Shown here: positions 27,510 to 36,934 of the stretch, in pieces
Position numbering within the stretch: the first letter of the stretch is position 1
How the letters are laid out: every line of letters starts with the position of its first letter
Assembly (NCBI GenBank): GCA_902782225.1
Contig: CACZMF010000005.1
Span: 124,001-188,000 of the forward strand
Source: an uncultured Bacteroidia bacterium
GTDB taxonomy: Bacteria; Bacteroidota; Bacteroidia; Bacteroidales; UBA932
Reading direction: 5' to 3'
Length of the DNA: 64,000 nt
Made by a program: the position numbers and the translations under genes
Notes under the pieces: generated by a model
What the model saw: only the letters and a program-made list of their open reading frames with translations
Told to the model about the DNA's origin: nothing
Database searches by the model: none

Positions 27510-29561
27510 ATGAAACGTATTATTTTCTCTCTTTTCCTGATTTCAGCAGTCTGTACGACCGCTTTTGCCGACGAAGGCATGTGGATGACCGACAAGGTGG
27601 ACAAGCGCACCCGCGAGCTTTGCGACTGCGTCGTGGCCATCGACTTCATGGGCACCGGAAGCCTGGTTTCCCCTGAGGGACTGGTGATTACCAACCACCA
27701 CGTCGCCTATGGGGACGTGTTCGCCCTGAGCGACAAGGAGCACAATTTCCTGGAGGACGGCTTCTGGGCGAGGACCCGCGAGGAGGAGATTCCCATCAAG
27801 GGCCGCAGCGTGCAGTTCCTGAAGGGCACGGTCGATGTCACGGCCGAGGTGCAGGAACTTATCGACAGCGGCCGCATCAAGCCCGGCCTGATGATGATGC
27901 GCAAGCTCGGCGGAATCATGGAAAGGCGCTACAAGGAAAAGACGGGATACGAAGCAATCCTGAGCTCCGCCTGGCGCGGCGACAAGTATTATATCTCACT
28001 GTATCAAGAATATAAGGACATCCGTCTGGTAGGCGCACCGCCTTCGCGAATCGGAGCGTTCGGAGGCGATGTCGACAACTGGGAGTGGCCGCAGCACAAG
28101 GGTGATTTCGCGCTTCTGCGCATCTACACCGCCCCTGACGGCTCCTGCGCGCCGTACTCTCCCGAGAACGTGCCCCTGAGGGCCGAAAAGTATCTGAAAC
28201 TGTCGAAGAACGGCTACCGGGAAGGCACCAGGACCACCATCATAGGCTTCCCGGGCAGCACCGACCGCTACTCCTCTTCGGCCAAGGTGGACTACCTGAC
28301 AAGCGTGCAGCTTCCCATCCAGACCAGCATTCGCGGTGCCCAGATGGACATCATCTCCAAGTGGATGGACCGCGATCCCGAAATCCGCCGCAAGTATTCC
28401 AACCACTTCTTCGGCCTCTCCAATGCCCAGGAGCTGTATCTTGGTGAGCTTCAGTGCTATAAACGTTTCGACGCAGCCGGGCACAAGAGGCAGGCAGAGG
28501 AAGGGCTGAACGCCTGGCTGGACGCAGATCCGGCGCGCCGGCAGAAGTGGGGCGACCCTGTGGGGGCCCTGCGCGACAGGTATTCCCGGGTGGCCGAGGC
28601 CTACTCGGACTACCACTATTTCCGCGAGTGCGTGATACGCGGCACCCAGCTGGAGCCCGTCGCTTCCAGGACGGCTATGCTGGCCGCCCGCTACTCGGAC
28701 GACAAGGTCCCCGGCATACGCAGGTCCACGCAGCGCAACTACGACCAGACCGACCTGCGGGTGGAGCGCGAGCTCTTCCGCTACAGCCTGGAGACCTTCT
28801 ATGAGCACGTTTCCGACCCCATGCTTGGCCCCTGGCAGACCGAGCTCAAGGCGAAGTTCGGCAAGGACTACGACGCCATGTGTGCATTCCTGTGGGACGG
28901 CAGCTGGATGAGCGATCCGGCTCAGATTGCCCTGTACCTCGATCCGAAGGCCGATATGAAGGCATTCCTGGACGCCCACGCCGACGACCCGCTGGTGCGC
29001 TTCTTCGAAGACGAGCGGATAGTCAAGTACAACAAGGTGCTGGCGGAAATCCAGGGCACTCCGGACATCAGCGCCCTGACTCGGGACTACACCCATGCGC
29101 TCCACGCCATGCAGGAGGCGGGCAAGGTGAAGCCCTACCCCGACGCGAATTCCACCATGCGGGTCAACTACGGCAAGGTGTGCAGTCTCTCCCCGCGCGA
29201 CGCCATCCACTGCGACTACTACAGCACCGTGGCCGGCCTGCTGGAAAAGCACGACCCGGATTCCTACGATTTCTGCCTGCCGGCTGCGTTGCAAAGCGCC
29301 CTAAAGGCCGCATCGCCCAAGATGAAGATCAATTTCATCACCAACAACGACAGCACCGGCGGCAATTCCGGCTCCCCCGTCCTCAACAGCCGCGGCGAGA
29401 TCATCGGCCTGCTTTTCGACGGCAACAAGGAGTCCCTCGCCTCGGAGGTCCTGTTCACTCCGGACTACAACCGCAGCGTCAACGTGGACATACGCTACGT
29501 GGTGTGGATACTCAAGGAGTTTGCACATTTCGACAGGATTGTCGCCGAATTAGGGGTATAA
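27510..29561 (+). CDS. S46 family dipeptidyl-peptidase (DPP7-like)
   Basis: 683 residues with a signal peptide (FLISAVCTTAFADEG). The catalytic histidine is in LVITNHHVAYGDV (63-64) and the serine is Ser620 in TGGNSGSPVL. Eighteen residues after the serine, where DPP11 enzymes carry arginine for acidic P1 residues, this protein has glycine (LFDGNKE), which points to DPP7-type hydrophobic specificity (inference from the P. gingivalis enzymes). These periplasmic enzymes release dipeptides in asaccharolytic or protein-feeding Bacteroidetes. Start set at MKRIIFSLFL behind the -7 element. Divergent from the TonB operon that encodes an M16 peptidase. Confidence 0.93.
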   Translation: MKRIIFSLFLISAVCTTAFADEGMWMTDKVDKRTRELCDCVVAIDFMGTGSLVSPEGLVITNHHVAYGDVFALSDKEHNFLEDGFWARTREEEIPIKGRSVQFLKGTVDVTAEVQELIDSGRIKPGLMMMRKLGGIMERRYKEKTGYEAILSSAWRGDKYYISLYQEYKDIRLVGAPPSRIGAFGGDVDNWEWPQHKGDFALLRIYTAPDGSCAPYSPENVPLRAEKYLKLSKNGYREGTRTTIIGFPGSTDRYSSSAKVDYLTSVQLPIQTSIRGAQMDIISKWMDRDPEIRRKYSNHFFGLSNAQELYLGELQCYKRFDAAGHKRQAEEGLNAWLDADPARRQKWGDPVGALRDRYSRVAEAYSDYHYFRECVIRGTQLEPVASRTAMLAARYSDDKVPGIRRSTQRNYDQTDLRVERELFRYSLETFYEHVSDPMLGPWQTELKAKFGKDYDAMCAFLWDGSWMSDPAQIALYLDPKADMKAFLDAHADDPLVRFFEDERIVKYNKVLAEIQGTPDISALTRDYTHALHAMQEAGKVKPYPDANSTMRVNYGKVCSLSPRDAIHCDYYSTVAGLLEKHDPDSYDFCLPAALQSALKAASPKMKINFITNNDSTGGNSGSPVLNSRGEIIGLLFDGNKESLASEVLFTPDYNRSVNVDIRYVVWILKEFAHFDRIVAELGV

Positions 29562-29564
29562 TTA

Positions 29565-29595
29565 TTTGCAGGAAAGAAAAAGATTCGTATCTTTG
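29565..29595 (+). promoter_or_regulatory. Full Bacteroidetes promoter for tRNA-His
   Basis: TTTG at 29565-29568, a 19-bp spacer, then TATCTTTG at 29588-29595. This is an exact -33/-7 pair, 13 bp before the tRNA. Confidence 0.8.
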
Positions 29596-29608
29596 CAGTC
29601 TCTAACAC

Positions 29609-29685
29609 GGTGCGATTAGTTCAGTTGGTAGAGCACCAGATTGTGGTTCTGGGTGTCGTGGGTTCGAGCCCCACATCGCACCCCA
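29609..29685 (+). tRNA. tRNA-His (anticodon GTG)
   Basis: Acceptor strands GTGCGAT/ATCGCAC, with an extra G at 29609 opposite the discriminator C, as is diagnostic for tRNA-His. The anticodon stem CCAGA/TCTGG encloses TTGTGGT (GTG). The T-arm contains GGTTCGAGCC, and CCA is encoded at 29683-29685. Confidence 0.97.
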
Positions 29686-29688
29686 AAG

Positions 29689-29716
29689 AAAGCAGGCTTC
29701 CAAGGCCTGCTTTTTC
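29689..29716 (+). terminator. Rho-independent terminator after tRNA-His
   Basis: The stem AGCAGGC/GCCTGCT (29691-29697 with 29705-29711) is extended by AAA/TTT pairs and followed by a T-rich tract. It starts 4 bp after the tRNA CCA end. Confidence 0.85.
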
Positions 29717-29796
29717 TTTGGGGTGCTACGCACTACTACGTTACCCCACCCCCAAACCCCCGCCCTCGGGGCGGTGGCTTAGTCGCTTCGCTCCAT

Positions 29797-29960
29797 GGCG
29801 CAGGTCCCCTCTCCTGACGGCGCAGGTCTTCTCTCCTGACGGCGCAGGTCTTCCAATAGGCTGGTGCAGGTCCTCCGGCCAAGCGGTGCAGGTCCCCCGG
29901 CCAAGCGGTGCAGGTCCCCCGGCCAAGCGGTGCAGGTCCTCCGGCCAAGCGGTGCAGGTC
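29797..29960. repeat. 22-bp tandem repeat block, about 7.5 units
   Basis: Units start at 29797, 29819, 29841, 29863, 29885, 29907, 29929 and 29951 (partial). Each begins GG(C/T)GCAGGTC. The last four full units are nearly identical (GGTGCAGGTCcyCCGGCCAA plus GC). Inverted copies of the core (GGACCTGCGCC) recur near 29975 and 30080. The period is constant with no unique spacers, so it is not a CRISPR. It lies between the tRNA-His terminator and the 3' end of the aminotransferase gene; 29720-29796 and 29961-30114 contain no convincing gene. Confidence 0.9.
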
Positions 29961-30114
29961 AGTTTTTTTGTTGGGGACCTGCGCCACCAGAGGCTACAGA
30001 AGCACGATTCGCGGCGCGGGACCCCACTTCTTTTTCGGACTTGCACCGGGATGCCCCGGGTCCTGCGCCCAACAACTGGGGGACCTGCGCCACAGTGAGC
30101 GGGGACGCTACCGG

Positions 30115-30392
30115 CCGGCGGCGAGGCGACTGGGACCGGAGACGAAGCGGCTGGGGCTGGCGGCGAGGCGGCGGAGGACGGAGACGAGGCGGTAGGGACC
30201 GGAGCCTAGCCGGCGGCGAGGCGGCGGAGGCCGGAGGCGAGGCGGCTGGCGCCGGAGACGAGGCGGCTGGGGCCGGAGACGAGGCGGCGGAGGCCGGAGA
30301 CGAGGCGGCGACTGGGACCGGAGACGAGGCGGTAGGGACCGGATCCTAGCCGGCGGAGAGGCGGCGGAGGCCGGAGACGAGGCGGTCGAGGC
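30115..30392. repeat. Degenerate 21-bp tandem repeats spanning the 3' end of the aminotransferase gene
   Basis: Roughly 13 units of the type CCGGAGACGAGGCGG plus six variable bases, on the plus strand, with two shortened units containing CCTAG. The block begins inside the aminotransferase gene, where on the minus strand it encodes DRLVSGLRRLSAG before the TAG at 30346-30348, and continues about 230 bp past the stop. The 21-bp period equals seven codons, so the array looks like slippage amplification of the gene's terminal codons. Confidence 0.85.
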
Positions 30393-31524
30393 CGTCGTCG
30401 AACAGGACGGAGGGGCAGGCCATGTTGATGCGGATGAAGCCGTCCTGGCCGTACATCGAGCCGTTGCTGATGCGGACTTTCTCCACTTCCACGAGGCTCT
30501 TCTCGATCTCAACCGACGGAATCCCAAGCACTTTGCAGTCCAGCCAGGCGAGATAGGTGCCCTCGAGGCGGTAGAGCTTGAAACCGGGGAGGTCGGAGGC
30601 CACACGCCAGCAGAGCTTGCTGTAGTTGCCGTAGATGTAGGCGTTCAGCTCCCGGAGCCACTGCCAGCCCTCATCGGTGTAGGCCGCCTGCAGCGCCACC
30701 ACCCCGAAGGGGTTGACATCGCATATCTCATTCACGTTCACGGCTTTATCCACACGCGCCCGGATCTCCGGATCGGCACAGATGATGTTGGAAATCTGCA
30801 GGCCGGCGATATTGAACGCCTTGCTCGGCGAGCACAGGGTCACGCAGGCGCGCTCGAACTCCGGAGCCACGGAAGCGAAGGGCACGAACTCCACGCCCGG
30901 CATGGTGAACTCGCAATGGATCTCATCGCACACGGGCACGACGCCGTGCTCGAGGCATATTCGCCCGACGCGTTCCAGCTCCTCCCGGCTCCACACGCGG
31001 CCGGCCGGATTGTGGGGCGAGCAGATGAGCATCACCTTTGCGCGAGGATCACTGGCGGCGCGCTCAAGCCCCTCGAAATCAATCTCATAGTGCGGCACGC
31101 CGTCCTGCTCCACCGTGAGCAGAGGCACGTCAAGTATCTCGCACTTGTAGTTCCGAACGGAAGAGAAGAAGCAGTTGTAGACCGGGCTCATGAGGATCAC
31201 CTTGTCGCCCGGGACAGTGAATGCGCTCACGCAGGCGGAAATGGCGGGGACAACCCCGGGACAATAGATTATCCACGAAGGGTCGGGGCGCCAGCCGTGG
31301 CGCGTCGCAAACCAGTTGCAGACTGATTCATAGTAAGATGCGGGCACGGCAGTGTAGCCGAACACAGGGTGCTGGGCGCGCTCCCGGACAGCCTTGGCGA
31401 TAAAAGGAGCAATGGCAAAATCCATGTCCGCCACCCACATAGGCAGCACGCCTTCGGGCACGAGGTCCCACTTCACGCAGTTCGTTCCCCGGCGGGGCAC
31501 TATGGTATCGAATCCGCCTGCCAT
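30346..31524 (-). CDS. MalY/PatB family pyridoxal-phosphate aminotransferase (cystathionine beta-lyase type)
   Basis: 392 residues, normal length. N-terminal VKWDLVPEGVLPMWVADMDF is the PatB/MalY hallmark. ICSPHNPAGRVWSREEL and VPVCDEIHCEF are fold-type I PLP contacts and the PLP lysine is in SPSKAFNIAGLQ. The C-terminus is VRISNGSMYGQDGFIRINMA. The family commonly cleaves C-S bonds of cystathionine or cysteine conjugates. It is last in the operon with PlsC-like, AMP-ligase and DUF3737 genes, 4 bp after DUF3737. The last 14 codons are part of the 21-bp repeat block, so the C-terminal end may vary between strains. Confidence 0.92.
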   Translation of the reverse strand: MAGGFDTIVPRRGTNCVKWDLVPEGVLPMWVADMDFAIAPFIAKAVRERAQHPVFGYTAVPASYYESVCNWFATRHGWRPDPSWIIYCPGVVPAISACVSAFTVPGDKVILMSPVYNCFFSSVRNYKCEILDVPLLTVEQDGVPHYEIDFEGLERAASDPRAKVMLICSPHNPAGRVWSREELERVGRICLEHGVVPVCDEIHCEFTMPGVEFVPFASVAPEFERACVTLCSPSKAFNIAGLQISNIICADPEIRARVDKAVNVNEICDVNPFGVVALQAAYTDEGWQWLRELNAYIYGNYSKLCWRVASDLPGFKLYRLEGTYLAWLDCKVLGIPSVEIEKSLVEVEKVRISNGSMYGQDGFIRINMACPSVLFDDGLDRLVSGLRRLSAG

Positions 31525-31528
31525 ATCG

Positions 31529-32354
31529 CTAACGGGTCTTGATTTCGCAGTCGGCCGGCGCCTTGATATTGGCGTCCAGGATGATTTCTCCGTAGGAACC
31601 GGCGACGATTCGGCCGGTACGGGGATTCTTCACGGAAGTGACGGCGCCGTTGATGTCGGCATACACCTCCGAATACTCGAAAGCCAGGTCGGCGTCCGGC
31701 TCGAAAGTGCAGTTCACGAGTTCCAGGCCGTCGGCATAGCAAAGCGGCTGCGTGCCGCCTATGCGGCAGTCCACGAGGCGGAGGTTCCTGGAATACCAGC
31801 CAAGGTATTCCCCGTCGATCACGGAATTATAGACAGTCACGTTTTCGGTCTCCCAGAAAGCGTCTTTGGTGTTCAGCACGGAATCGTGGATTTCCACATC
31901 CTTGCAGTACTGGAAGGAATAATTGCCCTGGAGCCTGAGGCCCTTGATCTTGATGCCTGACGAGTGCATGAAGAGATAATCTCCCTTCTCCACCTCCACG
32001 TCTTCGAGGTCTACGTCATGGCAGCCCCACAGCGTCTCGGCGGCATTGGGTATGCGCACGCGGCGGAGCTTGAGGTCCCGCATCTCACGGAACATCTTCG
32101 GCGCTTCGACGAGGGTGTCTTCCATCAGCAGGCCGCTGCTGTACCAGAGCGCAGCGCGCGCGCCTTCGGTGAACAGGCAGTCCTTCACGGTGAAGCCCTT
32201 GCAGCACCAGAACGGGTATTTGCCCTCGAAACGGCATCCGGCCGCCTCGATGTCGGCGGTCTCCTTGAGAGCCGATTCGCCGGCGTGGATGGTGACGCCC
32301 TCAAGACGGAGGCCATGTTCGCAATAAAGCGGCCTCTCGCCGCCGTATTCCTTA

Positions 32355-32371
<17 letters not shown>
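31529..32371 (-). CDS. DUF3737 family protein
   Basis: 280 residues made of short, evenly spaced segments (EGVTIHAGESALKETADIEA; CRFEGKYPFWCCKGFTVKDC; LWYSSGLLMEDTLVEAPKMF), suggesting a right-handed beta-helix. It is recognised as DUF3737, a cytosolic family with no established activity that often sits beside PatB-type aminotransferases (from memory). The start overlaps the end of the AMP-ligase gene by 17 bp, and the aminotransferase gene follows after 4 bp. This tight packing suggests it works with PatB. Confidence 0.85.
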
Positions 32372-33986
<1,615 letters not shown>

Positions 33987-33987
33987 T

Positions 33988-34551
33988 CTAATGTGTTATA
34001 TACTTTTCCGGATGCTTGCCGGTCAGATGCATATTCTCATAGATTTCCTGGATACGTTTCATGTCAGCGCGGGCGTCGTCGGTCAGTTCCACCTTCTCTC
34101 CCCTGCCGATACGCTTGGTGCCCCAGTCGAAGAATCCGAGATACACAGGAATCCCCGTGGCGCGGGCAATCAGATGGAATCCGGTTTTCCAGTTTTTCAC
34201 GGGCTTGCGGGTGCCCTCGGGGGCTATTGCAAGGTGGAAACGGCCGGGGGCCTCCATCTCCTTGATCACGCTGCGGAGCAGGTTGGTGGGGTTGCTGCGG
34301 TCCACGGGAATGCCGCCCATGGCACGGAGCAGCCAGCCCACCGGAGGGAAGAAGAACTCCTTCTTCACCATGCACTTGGCCTTCTCTCCGCAGGAGCGGT
34401 AGTAGAGATAGGAAATCAAGAAATCCCAAACGCTGGTGTGCGGCACACCGAGCAAGATACACTTGTCTTCTTCGACGGAGTCGTTGACTTTCGTCCAACC
34501 CAGCGTCTTGAGCATAAATCCGCAGAATTTTCCCCAAGTATCCATTTGCAT
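33988..34551 (-). CDS. 1-acyl-glycerol-3-phosphate acyltransferase-like protein (PlsC family)
   Basis: 187 residues. GVPHTSVWDFLIS carries the H-x4-D catalytic motif, AMGGIPVDRS the second block, and AIAPEGTRKPVKNWKTGFH the third (EGTR). It is shorter than classic PlsC and lacks an obvious long N-terminal membrane segment, like the small acyltransferases often seen in Bacteroidetes. Predicted to acylate lysophosphatidic acid or a related acceptor at the inner membrane. It opens the four-gene operon behind the -7 element at 34568-34575. ATG 34551 and ATG 34545 are both possible starts. Confidence 0.88.
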   Translation of the reverse strand: MQMDTWGKFCGFMLKTLGWTKVNDSVEEDKCILLGVPHTSVWDFLISYLYYRSCGEKAKCMVKKEFFFPPVGWLLRAMGGIPVDRSNPTNLLRSVIKEMEAPGRFHLAIAPEGTRKPVKNWKTGFHLIARATGIPVYLGFFDWGTKRIGRGEKVELTDDARADMKRIQEIYENMHLTGKHPEKYITH

Positions 34552-34567
34552 CCTCTAATACAGGTTG

Positions 34568-34575
34568 CAAATATA
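34568..34575 (-). promoter_or_regulatory. -7 element (TATATTTG) for the acyltransferase operon
   Basis: Minus-strand TATATTTG, exact TAnnTTTG, 16 bp before the ATG at 34551, in the 29-bp gap after the upstream gene. Confidence 0.65.
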
Positions 34576-34580
34576 GTAAA

Positions 34581-35933
34581 TTAAAAAGAAAGTAAGAACT
34601 TAGGGACCAAGCCTTTTCCGCTGAACACGGCCTTTGAGGGCACATTTTTCCCGTGCTCGGGGCGGAGCGGTTCCGACGGCACGGAAACGGTGGCCCAGAT
34701 CCCGAGGCCGCGAAGGTTCTTCACGAACACACGTTCAAATTCATCCCCGGCTATCTTTCTGGAGAAGTCGAGGTTAAGGCGCCCGCCATAGCTCACGCAG
34801 GCGCATGAGCCGAATCTCTGGCGGGTACGGCCGAGGATGAAATGAATGTCCTTGACATACTCCCGCATTTCTTCGGGAAGCTCGATTCTGCCAAGGTTGG
34901 AGAACGTGTAGGTGCTGTAGTTGTCGCCCTTCAGATGGTTGATGATGTTGATCACCGGACGCTTGATGAAGAGAGGAATGCATCTGATTGCGAGACTGTC
35001 TTCGAGTGCCACGTTGGCAGCGATGCGCTTTGTCAGGCGTCCGCGCTGCATATAAAGGTTCTTCTGGCACTTGACTTCACGGAGAGTATCTTCGAGGCTG
35101 AGGTCGCCGTTGGTCACGTCGATGCCAAGATAGACATATGATGAGAAGTTCCTCAGTGTCTTGCTTCCAAATATGGGACGGAGGTTCACAGGGACCTCCA
35201 TGCGGAGGTGCGGGCTCTTCCTGCGGGAAGTATCGGCAGCGCGGACCTCCTGCAGGGAGTAGAGCATGAGGGCGCTGACGAGCTCGGTGACGGTGCAGCC
35301 GAGTTCGCGGGCCTTCGAGAGCAGCTGGTCTTCGGGCACGGAGACGCCCAGGGAATTGAGCACTCCTGCCCGCTCGGCACGTCCTTTCACGTGATATGCA
35401 CTCTTTTCGCTGTCCAGCGAACCCTTGGTGCCGGAGAACTGGTCGAATCCGTCTTCCATCTCGCCTTCGGTGGGCTCCTCTGCGGGGTCGTATACCCATT
35501 TTCCATAAGAAATGGACGTCCCGGTAGTCATCCTGATGTACTCGGCCACGACGCTGAGCAGGAAAGTCATTGCGCCGGTGCCGTCGGTCAGGGCGTGGAA
35601 CACGTCAAGGTTGACCCTGCATCCGCTGCAGGAGAGCTTGAACATATAGCCCGCATTGTCTTTGGGATCGAATATCTCAAGTCCGGAGGGGGCGCTGACG
35701 GCCGGATCGTTCTCGAGGCGGCGGAGGAACCACCAGAACAGGCCCTTGCGGACCGTGAAGCGGAAGCTCGGGAATCGGTGCATGACCGCCTTGAGCGCAT
35801 CGTCGAGTCGGGAGGGTATCACGTCGGACGAAAGGGTGAGTGACATTCTGTAGACCGCTGCGTACTTCCGGGTCTGGCAGGAGGGATATATGATGGCTGA
35901 ATTCTCAAGCCGTGTCCATTCAGGGATAGTCAT
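34581..35933 (-). CDS. Alcohol acetyltransferase/condensation-like acyltransferase
   Basis: 450 residues from ATG 35933. DVFHALTDGTGAMTFL matches the HxxxDG catalytic motif of chloramphenicol acetyltransferase-like, condensation and alcohol-acetyltransferase folds. EVPVNLRPIFGSKTLRNF resembles the second structural motif. Such enzymes transfer acyl groups from CoA or a carrier to alcohols or amines; the substrate here is unknown. Its neighbours are a PlsC-like acyltransferase and an acyl-CoA ligase, so lipid acylation is likely. An earlier ATG at 35957 is rejected because the -7 element at 35960-35967 would place the transcript start near or after it. Confidence 0.75.
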   Translation of the reverse strand: MTIPEWTRLENSAIIYPSCQTRKYAAVYRMSLTLSSDVIPSRLDDALKAVMHRFPSFRFTVRKGLFWWFLRRLENDPAVSAPSGLEIFDPKDNAGYMFKLSCSGCRVNLDVFHALTDGTGAMTFLLSVVAEYIRMTTGTSISYGKWVYDPAEEPTEGEMEDGFDQFSGTKGSLDSEKSAYHVKGRAERAGVLNSLGVSVPEDQLLSKARELGCTVTELVSALMLYSLQEVRAADTSRRKSPHLRMEVPVNLRPIFGSKTLRNFSSYVYLGIDVTNGDLSLEDTLREVKCQKNLYMQRGRLTKRIAANVALEDSLAIRCIPLFIKRPVINIINHLKGDNYSTYTFSNLGRIELPEEMREYVKDIHFILGRTRQRFGSCACVSYGGRLNLDFSRKIAGDEFERVFVKNLRGLGIWATVSVPSEPLRPEHGKNVPSKAVFSGKGLVPKFLLSF

Positions 35934-35959
35934 TATCGTTTTGTTTCTGTTTGGCATTG

Positions 35960-35967
35960 CAAAAGTA
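35960..35967 (-). promoter_or_regulatory. -7 element (TACTTTTG) for the condensation-like acyltransferase gene
   Basis: Minus-strand TACTTTTG matches TAnnTTTG, 26 bp before the ATG at 35933. It lies back to back with the LytTR gene's repeat-bearing control region. Confidence 0.55.
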
Positions 35968-35993
35968 CCACACGTGCAAGAGGCATGGAAACA

Positions 35994-36109
35994 TTTGCCA
36001 CGAAAAGCTTATTTTTGTGACGAAAAGCATGTTTTTGTGACAAAACCCCTTATTTTTTGTGACGAAAAAATATTATTACTATTTTTGTCACACCAAAATT
36101 TGTGACGAA
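35994..36109 (+). promoter_or_regulatory. Iterated TTTGTGACGAAAA operator-like repeats and promoter of the LytTR gene
   Basis: Copies of TTTGTGACGAAAA or close variants have their GTGA core starting at 35997 (variant GCCA), 36017, 36037, 36059, 36087 (variant GTCA) and 36102. The first four are spaced 20, 20 and 22 bp, about two helical turns. The promoter is embedded: TTTG at 36056-36059, a 20-bp spacer, TATTTTTG at 36080-36087. LytTR domains are known to bind paired direct repeats with about 21-bp period, so autoregulation is a natural inference. Confidence 0.75.
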
Positions 36110-36931
36110 ATGAAGAAGTTTCCAAAGTCCCTGACCCGGTTTTTCCCGAACTTCGTGTTCGCGCTGGCTATTCCGGCCTGTTTTCTGATCAGCGTATTCC
36201 TGTATGAACCGGCCGCTCTGTGCCGCCTGATGAGGGCCGGGGAAGGCACGTCCACGATAGGCAATTTGTACACTTTCAACATAATCATCTGCTTTGCCAT
36301 CATTCTGCTTGTGATGCTGCTTTCGCGAGTGCTTTTCTGGCTCCTTCGCAAGCACCTCAACCTGGACCTCTACCGGTTCAGCATCTGGTGTATCGGGGAA
36401 ATACTTGTGTGCAGTGCATTCACGGGCCTGTACCTCGTGCTGATGGACCAGGGAGGAGGCGGGTGGTTCAGCTGGTTCGGCGGCTGCATCTCCTCCATAG
36501 GATCGGTGTCGATAGTCCCCTATCTTGTGCTGACCCTTTTCGCCGTTGCAACCGAGAACTACAAAGCAGAGCCCGTCGAAGACGGCATGAGGCTGAAATT
36601 CTACGACAACAGGCACCAGCTGAAATTCATCACCGAAGCATCCTCCGTGCTGTTTATCGAATCAAACGAGAATTATATAGTGGTCCACTATCTCGAGAAC
36701 GGCATTGAAAAGCGTTTCCAGCTGCGCAACACCCTGAAAAACCTGGAGCCGCTCTGCGAACAGGCGGGATTCGCCCGGGCTCACAGATGCTTCATCGTGA
36801 ATCCCAAGCACGTAAAATCCATACGCAAGGATTCATCGGGGATGTTCTTCGCAGACCTCGGGATCGAGCGCGAAGACGGGATTCCCATCTCCAAGAAATA
36901 CTACGGCAGCATAGCCGCCATGCTGGACTGA
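36110..36931 (+). CDS. Membrane-bound LytTR-family transcriptional regulator
   Basis: 273 residues. The N-terminal half has about four hydrophobic segments (FVFALAIPACFLISVFLY; FNIIICFAIILLVMLL; IGEILVCSAFTGLYLVLM; VPYLVLTLFAVA). The C-terminal 100 residues are a LytTR DNA-binding domain: VLFIESNENYIVVHYL, then FQLRNTLKNLEPLCEQAGFA, then RAHRCFIVNPKHVKSIRKD. It has no receiver domain, so the membrane part may sense signals directly. ATG 36110 (MKKFPKSLTRFF) is preferred; an upstream in-frame ATG at 36059 lies in the promoter repeats. It converges with the lipoprotein gene at 36935, with 3 bp between the stops. Confidence 0.88.
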   Translation: MKKFPKSLTRFFPNFVFALAIPACFLISVFLYEPAALCRLMRAGEGTSTIGNLYTFNIIICFAIILLVMLLSRVLFWLLRKHLNLDLYRFSIWCIGEILVCSAFTGLYLVLMDQGGGGWFSWFGGCISSIGSVSIVPYLVLTLFAVATENYKAEPVEDGMRLKFYDNRHQLKFITEASSVLFIESNENYIVVHYLENGIEKRFQLRNTLKNLEPLCEQAGFARAHRCFIVNPKHVKSIRKDSSGMFFADLGIEREDGIPISKKYYGSIAAMLD

Positions 36932-36934
36932 GCG

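Noticed and set aside
27449-27694. N-terminal extension of the TonB receptor to an ATG at 27694
   Set aside because: It would overlap the divergent S46 gene and its promoter and place 80 unrelated residues before the signal peptide.
29797-29960. CRISPR array
   Set aside because: Units are contiguous 22-mers without unique spacers and no cas genes are present.
29610-30349. Plus-strand frames running through tRNA-His and the tandem repeats
   Set aside because: They begin inside the tRNA or are pure translations of 21- and 22-bp repeats without start signals or homology.
30108-30605. 165-codon minus-strand frame ending in Pro/Arg repeats
   Set aside because: It is an alternate frame of the aminotransferase 3' end and its repeat extension, not an independent gene.
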